Shown in pieces: positions 42,401 through 52,495 of a stretch of 64,000 bases of DNA. The DNA is taken from the NCBI GenBank assembly GCA_963807155.1, contig CAWEAZ010000021.1, forward strand, positions 118,653-182,652. The letters run 5' to 3'. Origin of the DNA: JACCZX01 sp963807155 (lineage in GTDB: Bacteria > Pseudomonadota > Gammaproteobacteria > Burkholderiales > Burkholderiaceae_F). Every line of letters starts with the position of its first letter. Positions within the stretch are counted from its first letter, which is position 1. Under the pieces are notes generated by a model. That model was not told where the DNA came from. It made no database searches and saw only the letters and a program-made list of their open reading frames with translations. The position numbers were made by a program, and so were the translations under genes.

Positions 42401-45400
42401 GGCTGTCACTGGATGGCGGCCACCGGAGTGATCTCCGGCACACCGACCACTGCGGCCACCATCAACTTCACGATCACCGCCACCGATGGTCTGGGTGCGA
42501 CTGGTGCACGTGCTTATGCCGTCACGATCAACGCAGCGATCACCGTGAATCCGGCGACGTTGCCGAATGGCACGGTCGGCATCGCATACTCACAGACCGT
42601 CAGCGCACGGGTGGCAATGGTTCATATACGTTCAGCGTTTCTGTCGGCAGTTTGCCGGCGGGCCTTTCGTTGAACGCTGCCACCGGCGCGATCACTGGCA
42701 CACCGACCACTGCAGCGACCAGCAACTTCACGATCACCGCCACCGATGGTCTCGGTGCAACCGGTGCACGTGCCTACAGCGTCACGATCAACGCAGCGAT
42801 CACCGTAAACCCGGCAACGTTGCCGAACGGCACGGTCGGGGTTGCCTACTCACAGACCGTCAGTGCAACCGGTGGCAATGGTTCATATACATTTAGTGTT
42901 TCTGCCGGCAGCTTGCCAGCGGGTCTTTCGTTGAACGCGGCCACCGGTGCGATCACCGGAACACCAACCACGGCGGCGACAGCAACTTCACGATCACAGC
43001 CACCGATGGTCTGGTGCCACCGGTGCACGTGCTTATAGCGTCACGATCAACGCCGCGATCACCGTGAACCCGGCGACGTTGCCGAACGGAACGGTCGGAG
43101 TCGCCTACTCACAGACCGTCAGTGCAACGGGTGGCACTGGCTCATACACGTTCAGTGTCTCCGCCGGCAGCTTGCCAGCTGGGCTGTCGCTGGATGCGGC
43201 CACCGGTGCGATCACTGGCACGCCAACGACAGCAGCTACCTCGAACTTCACGATCACTGCCACCGATGGCCTGGGTGCGACTGGTTCGCGTGCTTACTCG
43301 GTCACGATGAATGCCGGTATCGCGGTTAACCCGGCCACATTGCCGAATGGGACGGTCGGCGTCGCTTATTCACAGACAGTCAGTGCCATCGGTGGCAACG
43401 GCTCTTACACATTCAGTGTGTCGGCGGGCAGTCTGCCAGCGGGTTTGTCGCTGAATGCGGCAACCGGCGCAATCACTGGCACTCCAACTACCGCGGCGAC
43501 CTCGAACTTCACCATCACCGCGACTGATGGCCTGGGTGCGACCGGCTCACAGGCTTACGCCGTGACCATCAATCCGGCGATCACCGTGAATCCCGCGACG
43601 CTGCCCAATGGCACGGTCGGAACTGCATACTCGCAGACCGTCAGTGCCACGGGTGGCACCGGTTCTTACACATTCAGTGTCTCTGCAGGCAGCTTGCCGG
43701 CAGGTCTTTCGTTGAATGCTGCCACCGGGTGCAATCACCGGCACACCGACGACAGCGGCGACCAGCAACTTCACGATCACGGCGACCGATGGTCTCGGTG
43801 CTACTGGCGCGCGTGCTTATAGCGTCACGATCAACGCCGCGATCACGGTGAACCCGGCGACGTTGCCGAACGGAACAGTTGGAATCGCCTACTCACAAAC
43901 AGTCAGTGCCACGGGTGGCACCGGCTCGTATACGTTCAGCGTTTCTGTAGGCAGCTTGCCAGCGGGGCTTTCGCTGAATGCGGCAACGGGTGCGGTCACC
44001 GGCACGCCGACCACCGCAGCGACCAGCAACTTCACAATCACGGCCACCGATGGTCTCGGTGCGACCGGTGCGCGTGCGTACAGCGTAACGATCAACGCAG
44101 CGATCACCGTAAACCCAGCGACGTTGCCGAACGGCAGCGTCGGGAGCGCCTATAGCCAAACAGTTCAGGCTACAGGCGGCAACGGCTCGTACACGTTCAG
44201 CGTCTCTGCCGGCAGCTTGCCAGCGGGGCTGTCACTGAATGCGGCTACCGGTGCGATCACCGGCACGCCGACCACTGCGGCGACCTCCAACTTCACGATC
44301 ACCGCGACCGATGGAATTGGCGCCACCGGCTCGCGCGCCTACTCGGTGACGATGAATGCCGGTATCGCCGTCAATCCAGCGACGCTGCCGAACGGAACGG
44401 TCGGAGTCGCCTACTCACAAACGGTCAGTGCCACCGGTGGCAATGGCTCGTACACATTCAGTGTCTCTGCCGGCAGCTTGCCGGCAGGGCTGTCATTGAA
44501 TGCCGGCACCGGTGCGATCACCGGTACTCCAACTACTGCGGCCACATCTAACTTCACCATCACTGCAACTGATGGTCTTGGGCGCGACCGGTTCACAGGC
44601 GTACACCGTCACGATCAACGCAGCGATCACCGTGAACCCAGCGACGTTGCCGAACGGAACGGTCGGAGTTGCGTACTCGCAGACCGTCAGTGCAACCGGT
44701 GGCACTGGCTCATATACGTTTAGCGTTTCTGCGGGCAGCTTGCCGGCGGGGCTGTCGCTGACGCGGCCACGGGTGCGATTACCGGTACTCCGACCACCGC
44801 GGCGACCAGCAACTTCACGATCACAGCAACCGATGGTCTCGGTGCGACCGGTGCGCGTGCTTACAGCACGACCATCAATGCGGCCGTTGCCGTCAGCCCG
44901 GCGACGCTGCCGAACGGCACGGTCGGCGCTGCATATAGCCAGAGCGTCAGCGCGACCGGTGGCAACGGCTCATATACGTTCAGTGTCTCTGCCGGCAGTT
45001 TGCCTGCCGGACTTTCGCTGAATGCGGCCAGTGGTTTGATCTCCGGCACACCAACGACCGCTGCCACGAGCAACTTCACAATTACCGCGACGGATGGGCT
45101 TGGAGCCACTGGCTCACAGGCATATGCGGTAACGATAAACGCCGGGGTTGCGGTCAACCCCGCAACGTTGCCAAACGGCACGGTCGGCATCGCCTACAAC
45201 CAAACAGTGACTGCCGTTGGCGGTAATGGCTCATATACGTTCAGTGTCTCTGCGGGCAGTCTGCCGGCCGGGCTTTCATTGAATGCGGCCACGGGTGCGA
45301 TCACCGGCACACCGACGACGGCAGCTACCATCAACTTCACAATCACCGCGACCGATGGTCTGGGTGCTACTGGCGCGCGTGCTTACAGCGTCACGATCAA

Positions 45401-48400
45401 TGCGGCGATCACCGTGAATCCAGCGACGCTGCCCAATGGCACGGTCGGAACTGCGTACTCGCAAACCGTGAGTGCAACCGGTGGCAATGGCTCATATACA
45501 TTCAGCGTTTCTGTCGGCAGTTTGCCGGCGGGACTGTCGCTGAATGCGGCCACCGGAGCAATCTACCGGCACACCGACCACTGCAGCGACCAGCAACTTC
45601 ACGATCACCGCCACCGATGGTCTGGGTGCGACCGGTTCGCGTGCTTACTCGGTGACGATGAATGCTGGTGTCGCCGTTAATCCAGCGACACTGCCGAACG
45701 GCACGGTCGGCGTCGCATACTCACAGACAGTCAGTGCAACGGGTGGCAATGGCTCGTACACCTTCAGTGTTTCTGCAGGCAGCTTGCCGGCGGGGCTGTC
45801 GCTGATGGCGGCCACCGGTGCGATCACCGGCACACCGACCACTGCAGCGACTAGAACTTCACGATCACTGCGACCGATGGTCTCGGTGCACTGGTGCACG
45901 TGCTTACAGCCGTCACGATCAATGCAGCGATCACCGTGAATCCGGCGACGTTGCCGAACGGAACGGTCGGCATCGCCTACTCACAGACAGTCAGTGCAAC
46001 CGGTGGCAAGGGCTCATATACGTTCAGTGTTTCTGTGGGCAGCTTGCCGGCGGGGCTGTCGCTGAACGCGGCGACCGGTGCGATCACCGGCACACCGACG
46101 ACAGCGGCCACCTCGAACTTCACGATCACTGCCACGGATGGCTTGGGTGCGACCGGTTCGCGTGCTTACTCGGTGACGATGAATGCTGGTGTTGCCGTGA
46201 ATCCAGCGACGTTGCCGAACGGAACGGTCGGCGTCGCGTACTCACAGACCGTCAGCGCCACGGGTGGCAATGGTTCATATACGTTCAGTGTCTCTGCCGG
46301 CAGTCTGCCGGCCGGGCTCTCACTGGTGACGCGGCCACCGGAGTGATCTCCGGCACACCGACAACTGCAGCGACTAGCAACTTCACGATCACTGCGACTG
46401 ATGGTCTCGGTGCCACCGGCGCACGTGCGTACAGCGTCACGATCAACGCAGCGATGATCGTGAACCCGGCGACGCTGCCCGCTGGAACGCTGGGCACTGC
46501 GTACGCGCAGACAGTCAGCGCCACAGGTGGCAATGGTTCGTATACGTTCAGTGTTTCTGCGGGCAGTCTGCCAGCGGGTCTTGCGCTGAATGCTGCGACG
46601 GGCGCGATCACCGGAACGCCAACTACCGCAGCGACTAGCAACTTCACGATTACGGCCACCGATGGCCTGGGTGCTACTGGCGCGCGTGCCTACAGCGTCA
46701 CAGTCAACGCGGCCATTGCTGTAAATCCAGCGACGATGCCAACGGCGATGCTGGGCGCGGCGTACTCGCAGACCGTAGTCGCGACAGGCGGCACTGGTTC
46801 TTACGTTTTCACTGTGTCGGCCGGCAGCCTGCCTGCGGGTCTCACGCTGAATGCGGCCACCGGTGTGATCTCAGGCACGCCAACGACTGCTGCGACGTCG
46901 AACTTCACGATCACGGCGACCGATGGGGTCGGCGCCACCGGACAACGCGCTTACGCGTTAACAGTCGCGAGCTACCCTCGTAGTCGCTCCGCCCACGCTG
47001 CCGAATGCCGTTGTAGGCAGTGCATACAGTCAGACGATTAGCGCTTCAGGAGGGACGGGTCCTTATGCCTTCGCAATCAGTGCGGGGACGCTGCCGACCG
47101 GGCTGACACTGAACGCGACGACCGGGCTTCTATCTGGGTCGCCGACCGTTGCCGGACCGTTCACGTTCACCGTCAGGGTCACCGACGCTGCTGGATTTAC
47201 CGTTGACCGTGTCTATACGATGACGGTAGCGCCTGCGGCATTGATCTTGACATCAGATCTCACGAACGGAAGAGTCGGAAGCGGCTACAACCAAGGCATC
47301 AACGTCACCGGCGGTATTGCGCCTTACACATTCAGCCTGACCGCGGGTACGCTGCCAAGCGGGCTTACGCTGAATCCAGCGACGGGCGCGTTGAGCGGCA
47401 CGCCGACGGCGGGCGGAACCTACACCTTCACGATCACAGTGACCGATGCCAACGGTGCTTCGGGCACGCTGGCGGTAACCATCGTCATCGAGACGCGTCC
47501 CGACCCGACGCTCGATCCTTCGGTGCGCGGTGTTGGCGCGGCGCAGATTACGGCCGCGACGCGGTTCGGTTCTGCACAGATTACGAATGTGAACTCGCGC
47601 ATGCAGATGCTGCACGCAGGTCACGACCCATGTTCGACGGATATTGGTATCAGCACGAATATCCGCTGGGAAAAATCAGAGGGCAGCGACACCGACAAGG
47701 GCGCACAGACACCCGTGAGTGCAGAAGACAAGCCTGCTGCGAAGCGTTCTGGTTGCGATCGTGCCTTTGCGGTGTGGGCGGGCGGCAATATCGACTTCGG
47801 CTTCCTGCGACCCAGCTCGGCAGCCGACCGTAGCGACTTCCGCACGTCAGGTCTGACACTAGGCGTCGATACGAAAGTGCGCGATGGTTTGGTGATCGGT
47901 GCGGCGCTCGGCTACGGCCATGACTCGACCGACGTCGATCCAAATGGATCGCGCAGCAAGGGTGAGGCGCAGAACGCGACTCTCTATGGTTCGTTTGCAC
48001 CGATCAAGGGTGTATTTATCGATGCGATGGCAGGCTACGGACGGCTGTCGTACGACGCTTGGCGCTGGGCCCAGCTTGACACGGTGATGCTGGCAGGCGA
48101 ACGATCAGGATCGCAGCTATTTGGATCTTTCGGCGTGAGCGGTGTGCTTCAGTTGAAGGGATTCACACTCACACCTTATGGCCGATTCGAGCGCGTGCAT
48201 AGCCAGCTGGACAGCTACACAGAAGCCGGCAGCGCAATGTCTGCGCTGACATATGGCGAGCTCACCGTTAACGACGATTCGATCGTCGCCGGCTTGCGCG
48301 GCAGCTACGACGTCCCGCTGGGTGGGTTCATACTGACTCCAAGCTTGCGATTTGAGCAGCGCCGCACGCACAGCCGCGCCGCCGATCAAGCAGTCGCGTA

Positions 48401-48590
48401 CGCGGATGCGCCTACGACCCTCTACACGCTCAAGCACGCTTCGAACTCAAGCGACTTCACGACCGGCGGTATCGGACTCATGCTTCGAATGGGATTCGTA
48501 TTCACGGTCGACGTCGAATACACCTTCACCTCCGGCTCAGGCACTTTCCGTACTGAGACGATAAGGTCACTTCTGCGCGCTGCATTCTGA
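39411..48590 (+). CDS. Giant autotransporter adhesin with ~30 Ig-like (He_PIG) domains and C-terminal beta-barrel (many frameshifts)
   Basis: Predicted surface protein of about 3050 residues. ATG at 39411 follows GAGGG; the N-terminus is a long signal peptide (about 60 residues, hydrophobic core ASLLLLLAVIAAPAFA). After a shift near 39612 come two divergent Ig-like domains, 26 nearly identical 87-residue domains and two more divergent ones (to about 47490). Typical unit: NPATLPNGTVGVAYSQTVSA, then YTFSVSAGSLPAGLSL, GTPTTAATSNFTITATDG. From about 47750 a 280-residue autotransporter barrel follows (LGVDTKVRDGLVIGAALGYG; last residues LLRAAF with terminal Phe, the BAM-type signal). At least fifteen frame changes fall in the array; these are probably assembly errors. 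Role inferred: adhesion. Confidence 0.85.
40183..46972. repeat. Tandem array of 26 units, 261 bp each
   Basis: The phrase GCGATCACCGTGAAYCCGGC or its variants recurs at 40183, 40446, 40707, 40970, 41230, 41491, 41752, 42013, 42274, 42536, 42796, 43055, 43316, 43577, 43839, 44100, 44361, 44623, 44883, 45144, 45405, 45667, 45927, 46188, 46451 and 46712. Most spacings are exactly 261 bases (87 codons); deviations of one or two bases mark indels. Each unit encodes one Ig-like domain. Variation between units is concentrated at the codon after GLSL (Asn, Val, Asp, Ile), at Thr/Ser before GTP, and at SVTINA versus SVTMNA. Confidence 0.95.
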
Positions 48591-48636
48591 TTTAGCTCTT
48601 CTGCTCCGGCTCAGGACAGTAATTGGGGTCGCCGGC

Positions 48637-48642
48637 TAAAAT
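48637..48642 (+). promoter_or_regulatory. Probable -10 box of dnaQ
   Basis: TAAAAT in GGCTAAAATCG ends eight bases before the dnaQ ATG at 48651, so a transcript from it would be leaderless or nearly so. There is no clear Shine-Dalgarno sequence between. It lies 47-52 bases after the autotransporter stop. Confidence 0.4.
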
Positions 48643-48650
48643 CGAAGGCG

Positions 48651-49355
48651 ATGAGACAAGTCGTACTCGATACCGAGACCACCGGGCTTGAAGTCAAGGA
48701 CGGCCACCGCATCATCGAAATCGGCGCGTTCGAGATCGTCGGGCGTCGGATTACCGAGAGGCGATTTCATCAGTACGTGAATCCGCAGCGCGAGTGCGAC
48801 GAAGGCGCGCTCGCGGTGCACGGGATTAACCGCGCAGTTTCTCGAAGGCAAGCCGAAATTCGGTGAAGTCGTCGACGATCTGCTGGAGTTCGTAAAAGAC
48901 GCCGACGTCATCATTCATAACGCAGAGTTCGACATCGAGTTTCTCGATGCCGAACTCGCGCGCATCGGACGCGGCCGCTTCGCGGACTACTGCCTAAAGA
49001 TCACGGATTCGCTGCAGCACGCGCGCGAGCAGCACCCGGCAAGCGCAACTCTCTCGACGCGCTGTGCGAACGCTACGCCGTGTCAAACGCGCATCGAACG
49101 CTGCACGGCGCTCTGCTCGACGCCGGCTTGCTGGCCGATGTGTTCCTCGCGATGACGCGCGGCCAGGACAGTCTTGTGATCGACGTGCTCGACGACGACG
49201 CGCTGACTGCGAACTTTGGCCCGATCGATGTCAGTCAGTTGATCGCGGTCGCGGTCGCCGCCGAAGAAATCGCGGCGCACGAGGCGCTGCTCGACCTGAT
49301 TGCGCGCGAAGCGAAGGTCACGCCTGTGTGGCGGTTGAGTCTTGCTCACGCGTGA
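48651..49355 (+). CDS. dnaQ: DNA polymerase III epsilon subunit, proofreading exonuclease (two frameshifts)
   Basis: 3'-5' DEDDh exonuclease of the replicative polymerase. ATG 48651: MRQVVLDTETTGLEVKDGHR (ExoI Asp/Glu). An extra C near 48831 interrupts HGI; correction gives AQFLEGKPKFGEVVDDLLEF and VIIHNAEFDIEFLDAEL (ExoII). A lost G near 49038 (CCCGGC for CCGGGC) must be restored to read KRNSLDALCERYAVSN and AHRTLHGALLDAGLLADVFL (ExoIII His...Asp). About 235 residues, usual length. The last 38 bases overlap the convergent acyl-CoA synthetase. Since the gene is required for faithful replication, the shifts are probably errors. Confidence 0.92.
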
Positions 49356-50862
49356 TTTGCACGCGCAACTCACGCTTTAGTACCTTGCCGGTCGCGTTTC
49401 TCGGCAATTGTTCGACAAACACGTAGCGCTTCGGCCGCTTGAAGCGGGCGATGTGCTCGAGGCAAAGAGAGTCGAGCTCGTGTTGATGGGCAACGTGTCC
49501 CGGCTGTGTCACGAGTACTGCAACAACCGACTCGCCCCACTGCACATCGGGTTCCCCAAGCACTGCGACTTCCTTGATGGCAGGATGCCGTAACAACACC
49601 TCCTCGACTTCGCGCGGATAGATGTTCGAGCCGCCGGAGATGATCAGATCCTTGCTGCGATCGACGAGCGTCAGGTAGCCGTGCGCGTCAAAGCGACCGA
49701 CATCGCCGGTGTGCAGCCAGCCATTTGCGAGCGTTTCAGCGGTGGCTTCTGGATTGTTCAGATAGCCTGCCATCACGACGTCACCACGCACACAGACTTC
49801 GCCCAGGTCGCCCGGCGGCAGTGGCTGATCGCTGCCATCAAGCACCGCTACCTGGACACCCGTTTGCGCACGTCCGACCGAGCCGAGCCGTTCGACGCGG
49901 CGGCCATCGTGGTCGTCGACATGATCGGCGGCGGGCAACACCGTGATCGTCATCGGCGCCTCGCCCTGCCCATAGATTTGCACCAGTCGTGGGCCGAAGC
50001 ATTCCAGTGCTCGCAGGCAATCGGCAACGTACATCGGCCCCCCGCCGTAGATGATCGACTTAAGGTTGACGGGCTCGCGCTCGCTGCGCCAACTGTCGAC
50101 CAATCGCATCACCATCGTGGGTGCCGCGAAAAATTTGACGTGCGGCGTGTACGCAATGATGTGAGCAATCTCATCGACATCGAATCCGTGCGACGCTGGA
50201 ATCAATTGCGTCGCGCCGGCGGCGATATTCGGAACGATGTAAAGCCCCGAGCCGTGCGACATCGGTGCTGCATGCAGCAGATGGTCGCCGACTGCGGCGT
50301 GGTCGACATCGGCCAGGTAGTTGAGCGCCATCGCCAGCAAGTTGCGGTGCGTCAGCACGACGCCCTTCGGGCGACCGGTCGTGCCGCTGGTGTAAAACAG
50401 CCAAGCGGGCGCTTGAGCGGAATCGGATTGCGGTACCTGCATCGGCTCGGAGTGCAACAGCTTGCGATATTCCGCACCTTCGACATCGACAAAGTGCGTC
50501 GCACCGGTACGTTCGCGCTGAATGGCGGTGATGTCGATGTCATCCGTGACGAAAGCAATGCTCACGTCAGCGTCGTCGAGAATGAACGCAACTTCCTTCG
50601 GATGCAGCCGCATGTTGATCGGAACCGCGCAAGTGCCTGCTGCCCAGCACGCGTACAGCAGTTCCACATACGCGGCGCAGTTGTGAGCCAGTAGCGCCAC
50701 GCGCGTGCCCGGACCCGCACCCAGCCCGATAAGTGCCGAAGCCAGGCGCAGCGAGCGATCAGCGAGCTGCTCGTAACTCAGCTCGAGACGGTCGCGCTCG
50801 ATCACCGCCACCGCACGCGGCAGACGTCGCGCAACGCGAAACAGAGTGTGCGAAAGATTCAG
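49318..50862 (-). CDS. AMP-forming acyl-CoA synthetase, probable CTG start
   Basis: ANL-family ligase activating a carboxylic acid through an acyl-adenylate. Motifs: YTSGTTGRPKGVVLTH (P-loop), QIYGQGEAPMT, GWLHTGDVGRFDAHGYL, DRSKDLIISGGSNIYPREVE, and the catalytic Lys in PRNATGKVLKREL. The longest ATG/GTG frame begins at 50811 (GTG), but in frame upstream lies LNLSHTLFRVARRLPRAVAV, a typical ANL N-terminus. It begins with CTG at 50862 preceded by GGAGG four bases away, and a stop lies just above. I therefore extend to a CTG start, giving 514 residues. Substrate unknown; fatty, aryl or short-chain acids are all possible. Confidence 0.88.
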   Translation of the reverse strand: MNLSHTLFRVARRLPRAVAVIERDRLELSYEQLADRSLRLASALIGLGAGPGTRVALLAHNCAAYVELLYACWAAGTCAVPINMRLHPKEVAFILDDADVSIAFVTDDIDITAIQRERTGATHFVDVEGAEYRKLLHSEPMQVPQSDSAQAPAWLFYTSGTTGRPKGVVLTHRNLLAMALNYLADVDHAAVGDHLLHAAPMSHGSGLYIVPNIAAGATQLIPASHGFDVDEIAHIIAYTPHVKFFAAPTMVMRLVDSWRSEREPVNLKSIIYGGGPMYVADCLRALECFGPRLVQIYGQGEAPMTITVLPAADHVDDHDGRRVERLGSVGRAQTGVQVAVLDGSDQPLPPGDLGEVCVRGDVVMAGYLNNPEATAETLANGWLHTGDVGRFDAHGYLTLVDRSKDLIISGGSNIYPREVEEVLLRHPAIKEVAVLGEPDVQWGESVVAVLVTQPGHVAHQHELDSLCLEHIARFKRPKRYVFVEQLPRNATGKVLKRELRVQITREQDSTATQA

Positions 50863-50955
50863 GGTGCCTCCGCGGCGAGGTCAACGAAGCATCGTAAGGC
50901 AAGCAAAAGTCACGCGAGCCCATGCAATAATTCGCGTCCCCGGTTTTCAATCAGC

Positions 50956-51030
50956 GGGTGGTTAGCTCAGCGGTAGAGCACTGCCTTCACACGGCAGGGG
51001 TCACAGGTTCGAACCCTGTACCACCCACCA
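50956..51030 (+). tRNA. tRNA-Val (CAC)
   Basis: 75 nucleotides including encoded CCA. Acceptor GGGTGGT pairs with ACCACCC; D arm AGCTC...GAGC; anticodon stem CTGCC/GGCAG around loop TTCACAC, anticodon CAC (valine codon GUG); T arm ACAGG TTCGAAC CCTGT. A weak -10 (AATAAT at 50926-50931) lies upstream. It stands between the acyl-CoA synthetase (divergent) and the PEP-CTERM gene. Confidence 0.97.
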
Positions 51031-51288
51031 TAAAATCAAAATGCCGATCGAGATTCTTTGGCTGCCAGCGGCTTAGTCCCGACAAGAAACCTACGTCCAC
51101 TGATAGGTCGCGCGGGTGGATCCCATTCAGGCGTGGTGGACAGCGTGCTCTGCGCGCGAATGAAATGGCCGGGGAGCTCTATACGGGTCGCACTGCTTGC
51201 CATGACTTGTCGCAGATTCTTACATTTCCCTGACTGCGCAGCGGCCGCCCCTAATCCCTTTCTAAAAAAACACTCTACAAACAATAGG

Positions 51289-51304
51289 GTGTGACGTTTC
51301 ACAC
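51289..51304. promoter_or_regulatory. Palindrome upstream of the sigma-54-like promoter
   Basis: GTGTGACGTTTCACAC: perfect six-base arms GTGTGA/TCACAC with a four-base spacer, ending four bases before the -24 element. CRP sites have a six-base spacer, so this is not a standard CRP site. Possible operator or activator site; its protein is unknown. Confidence 0.5.
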
Positions 51305-51308
51305 GAAG

Positions 51309-51324
51309 TTGGCATGCTCAATGC
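51309..51324 (+). promoter_or_regulatory. Sigma-54 (-24/-12) promoter of the PEP-CTERM gene
   Basis: TTGGCATGCTCAATGC has GG (51311-51312) and GC (51323-51324) separated by exactly ten bases, the defining spacing for RpoN promoters, and matches most of the TTGGCACG-N4-TTGC consensus. The expected start site near 51336 would give a 40-base leader before the ATG at 51377. From established knowledge, PEP-CTERM genes are often under RpoN and the PrsK/PrsR two-component system. Confidence 0.65.
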
Positions 51325-51350
51325 GTGCGCTCGGGGCGAATGCGCGTTCA

Positions 51351-51375
51351 GTAGTTTTTGAATCGAGGAAACTAC
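51351..51375 (+). promoter_or_regulatory. Leader hairpin holding the ribosome-binding site
   Basis: GTAGTTT (51351-51357) and AAACTAC (51369-51375) form a perfect seven-pair stem whose loop TTGAATCGAGG contains most of the GAGGAA Shine-Dalgarno sequence; the last two As of that site are in the stem. The ATG is at 51377. Such a fold could limit or position ribosome entry on the PEP-CTERM mRNA. Confidence 0.45.
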
Positions 51376-51376
51376 G

Positions 51377-52075
51377 ATGAAGCTGAAGCCACTCTTCGCA
51401 ATCTCAAGGAGCCCGAAAATGCGCCGTTTACTGACCGCAGCCCTCTTCGCCCTCGCCGGAGCGACACAACCGGCGTCGGCTGTGCTCATCGACTTCGACA
51501 GCCTCGCGGCGGGTGAACAGAACGGTGACGTACTTGCCGCCAGCGGCGTGACGTTCGCGACCGGCAGCATCCCAAACATGATTGTCGGTCCCTTCACTTT
51601 TTTGAACTTCGATCCGCGCTTTTCAATCTTCGCGAGCAGCGCAGTGTCGCTACCCAACATCGCCGTGGCGCTCGGTGGCGGCTTCAACGATGTGTTGATG
51701 TCGTTCTCGACCCCGATCACCTCCATCAGCGTGAACTCCGACTCCGCTCCCGGTGAAGCGGCCGACGTGATTCGGCTGATCGCACTGGCACCGACCGGAA
51801 ATCCCAACGAGTTTCAGGTCATCGCCGTGGCTGAGGCGTTCGACAATGCGACAACGTCGCCGGGCAACCTGCTCTCGCTGGCGGGTCTTCCGCCGTTCAG
51901 CTTCGCAATCTTCCAGACGACGACCGAGCAGGAAGGGTTCGACAATCTGAACTTCACGCCTGTGCCGGTACCCGAACCGGGAAGTTATGCGCTACTCGCG
52001 TTAGGCTTGATCGCCTTAGGGATGGTGCGACGGCGCGGTGGCTCCAAGCACGCCAACCGGCACACGCGGCGCTAA
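51377..52075 (+). CDS. PEP-CTERM sorting-domain protein
   Basis: Secreted protein of 232 residues carrying the C-terminal exosortase signal: VPEPGSYALLALGLIALG then MVRRRGG, i.e. PEP motif, hydrophobic helix, basic cluster. N-terminal signal MRRLLTAALFALAGATQPAS begins at an internal Met (51419); the ATG at 51377 with a GAGGAA site gives 14 extra residues and is preferred. The mature domain (VLIDFDSLAAGEQNGDV, then TPITSISVNSDS) resembles the beta-sandwich seen in many PEP-CTERM proteins. Exosortase EpsH/XrtA must be encoded elsewhere. Expression is probably RpoN-dependent. Confidence 0.92.
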   Translation: MKLKPLFAISRSPKMRRLLTAALFALAGATQPASAVLIDFDSLAAGEQNGDVLAASGVTFATGSIPNMIVGPFTFLNFDPRFSIFASSAVSLPNIAVALGGGFNDVLMSFSTPITSISVNSDSAPGEAADVIRLIALAPTGNPNEFQVIAVAEAFDNATTSPGNLLSLAGLPPFSFAIFQTTTEQEGFDNLNFTPVPVPEPGSYALLALGLIALGMVRRRGGSKHANRHTRR

Positions 52076-52495
52076 TCGATCGTCGCTCGACGAAGGCTGC
52101 TCCGAGGTGTAGTTGAATAGGCGGACCTTGGATGTGATCAAGCGATTGCAGCAAGTTGACTGTGACTTCCATCGAGGCACGGCAAACTTCGCTTGATCCG
52201 CAGACACTCGTAACACTACGCGCCCGAATGTTTTCGGACTGGCGCAGTACGTCGCGTTAAAGCGTCGGGCGATCGATCACGGGCAGCGAAGGGAGCGGGC
52301 CGATCGAGATCGGCGGGGTGCCGACGCAGGATCGGTAACAACGACTGAGGCAGGCATTCGTATCGCAACGGGTCCCATCTACGCATCGACCAACCATCGT
52401 CATTCCAATCGCCAATGACTGACCGGGGTGTATGAGGCTCAGGTGCCTCGCGCTTGACGAGTTACCGATAAGCTTGGCGGGCGTAGCCTGACCGT
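52076..52495. other. Intergenic region, 420 bp, no gene seen
   Basis: No frame on either strand looks like a protein. The part from about 52365 to 52475 shares scattered words with 53180-53290 (ACGGRTCCCATCTA, GACCGGGGTG, CGCGCTTGAC, TACCGATAAG), which suggests a decayed duplicated segment flanking the pyrophosphatase gene. No terminator-like hairpin was found directly after the PEP-CTERM gene. Confidence 0.5.

Noticed and set aside
40183..46972. CRISPR array or phase-variable switch
   Set aside because: Units are 261 bp, directly adjacent, coding, without spacers. Indels fall at polymorphic codons rather than in homopolymers, which fits consensus error better than slipped-strand phase variation.
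49681..50694. 337-codon plus-strand ORF
   Set aside because: Antisense to the acyl-CoA synthetase; shadow frame.
51289..51304. CRP site
   Set aside because: The arms match TGTGA/TCACA but the spacer is four bases, not six.
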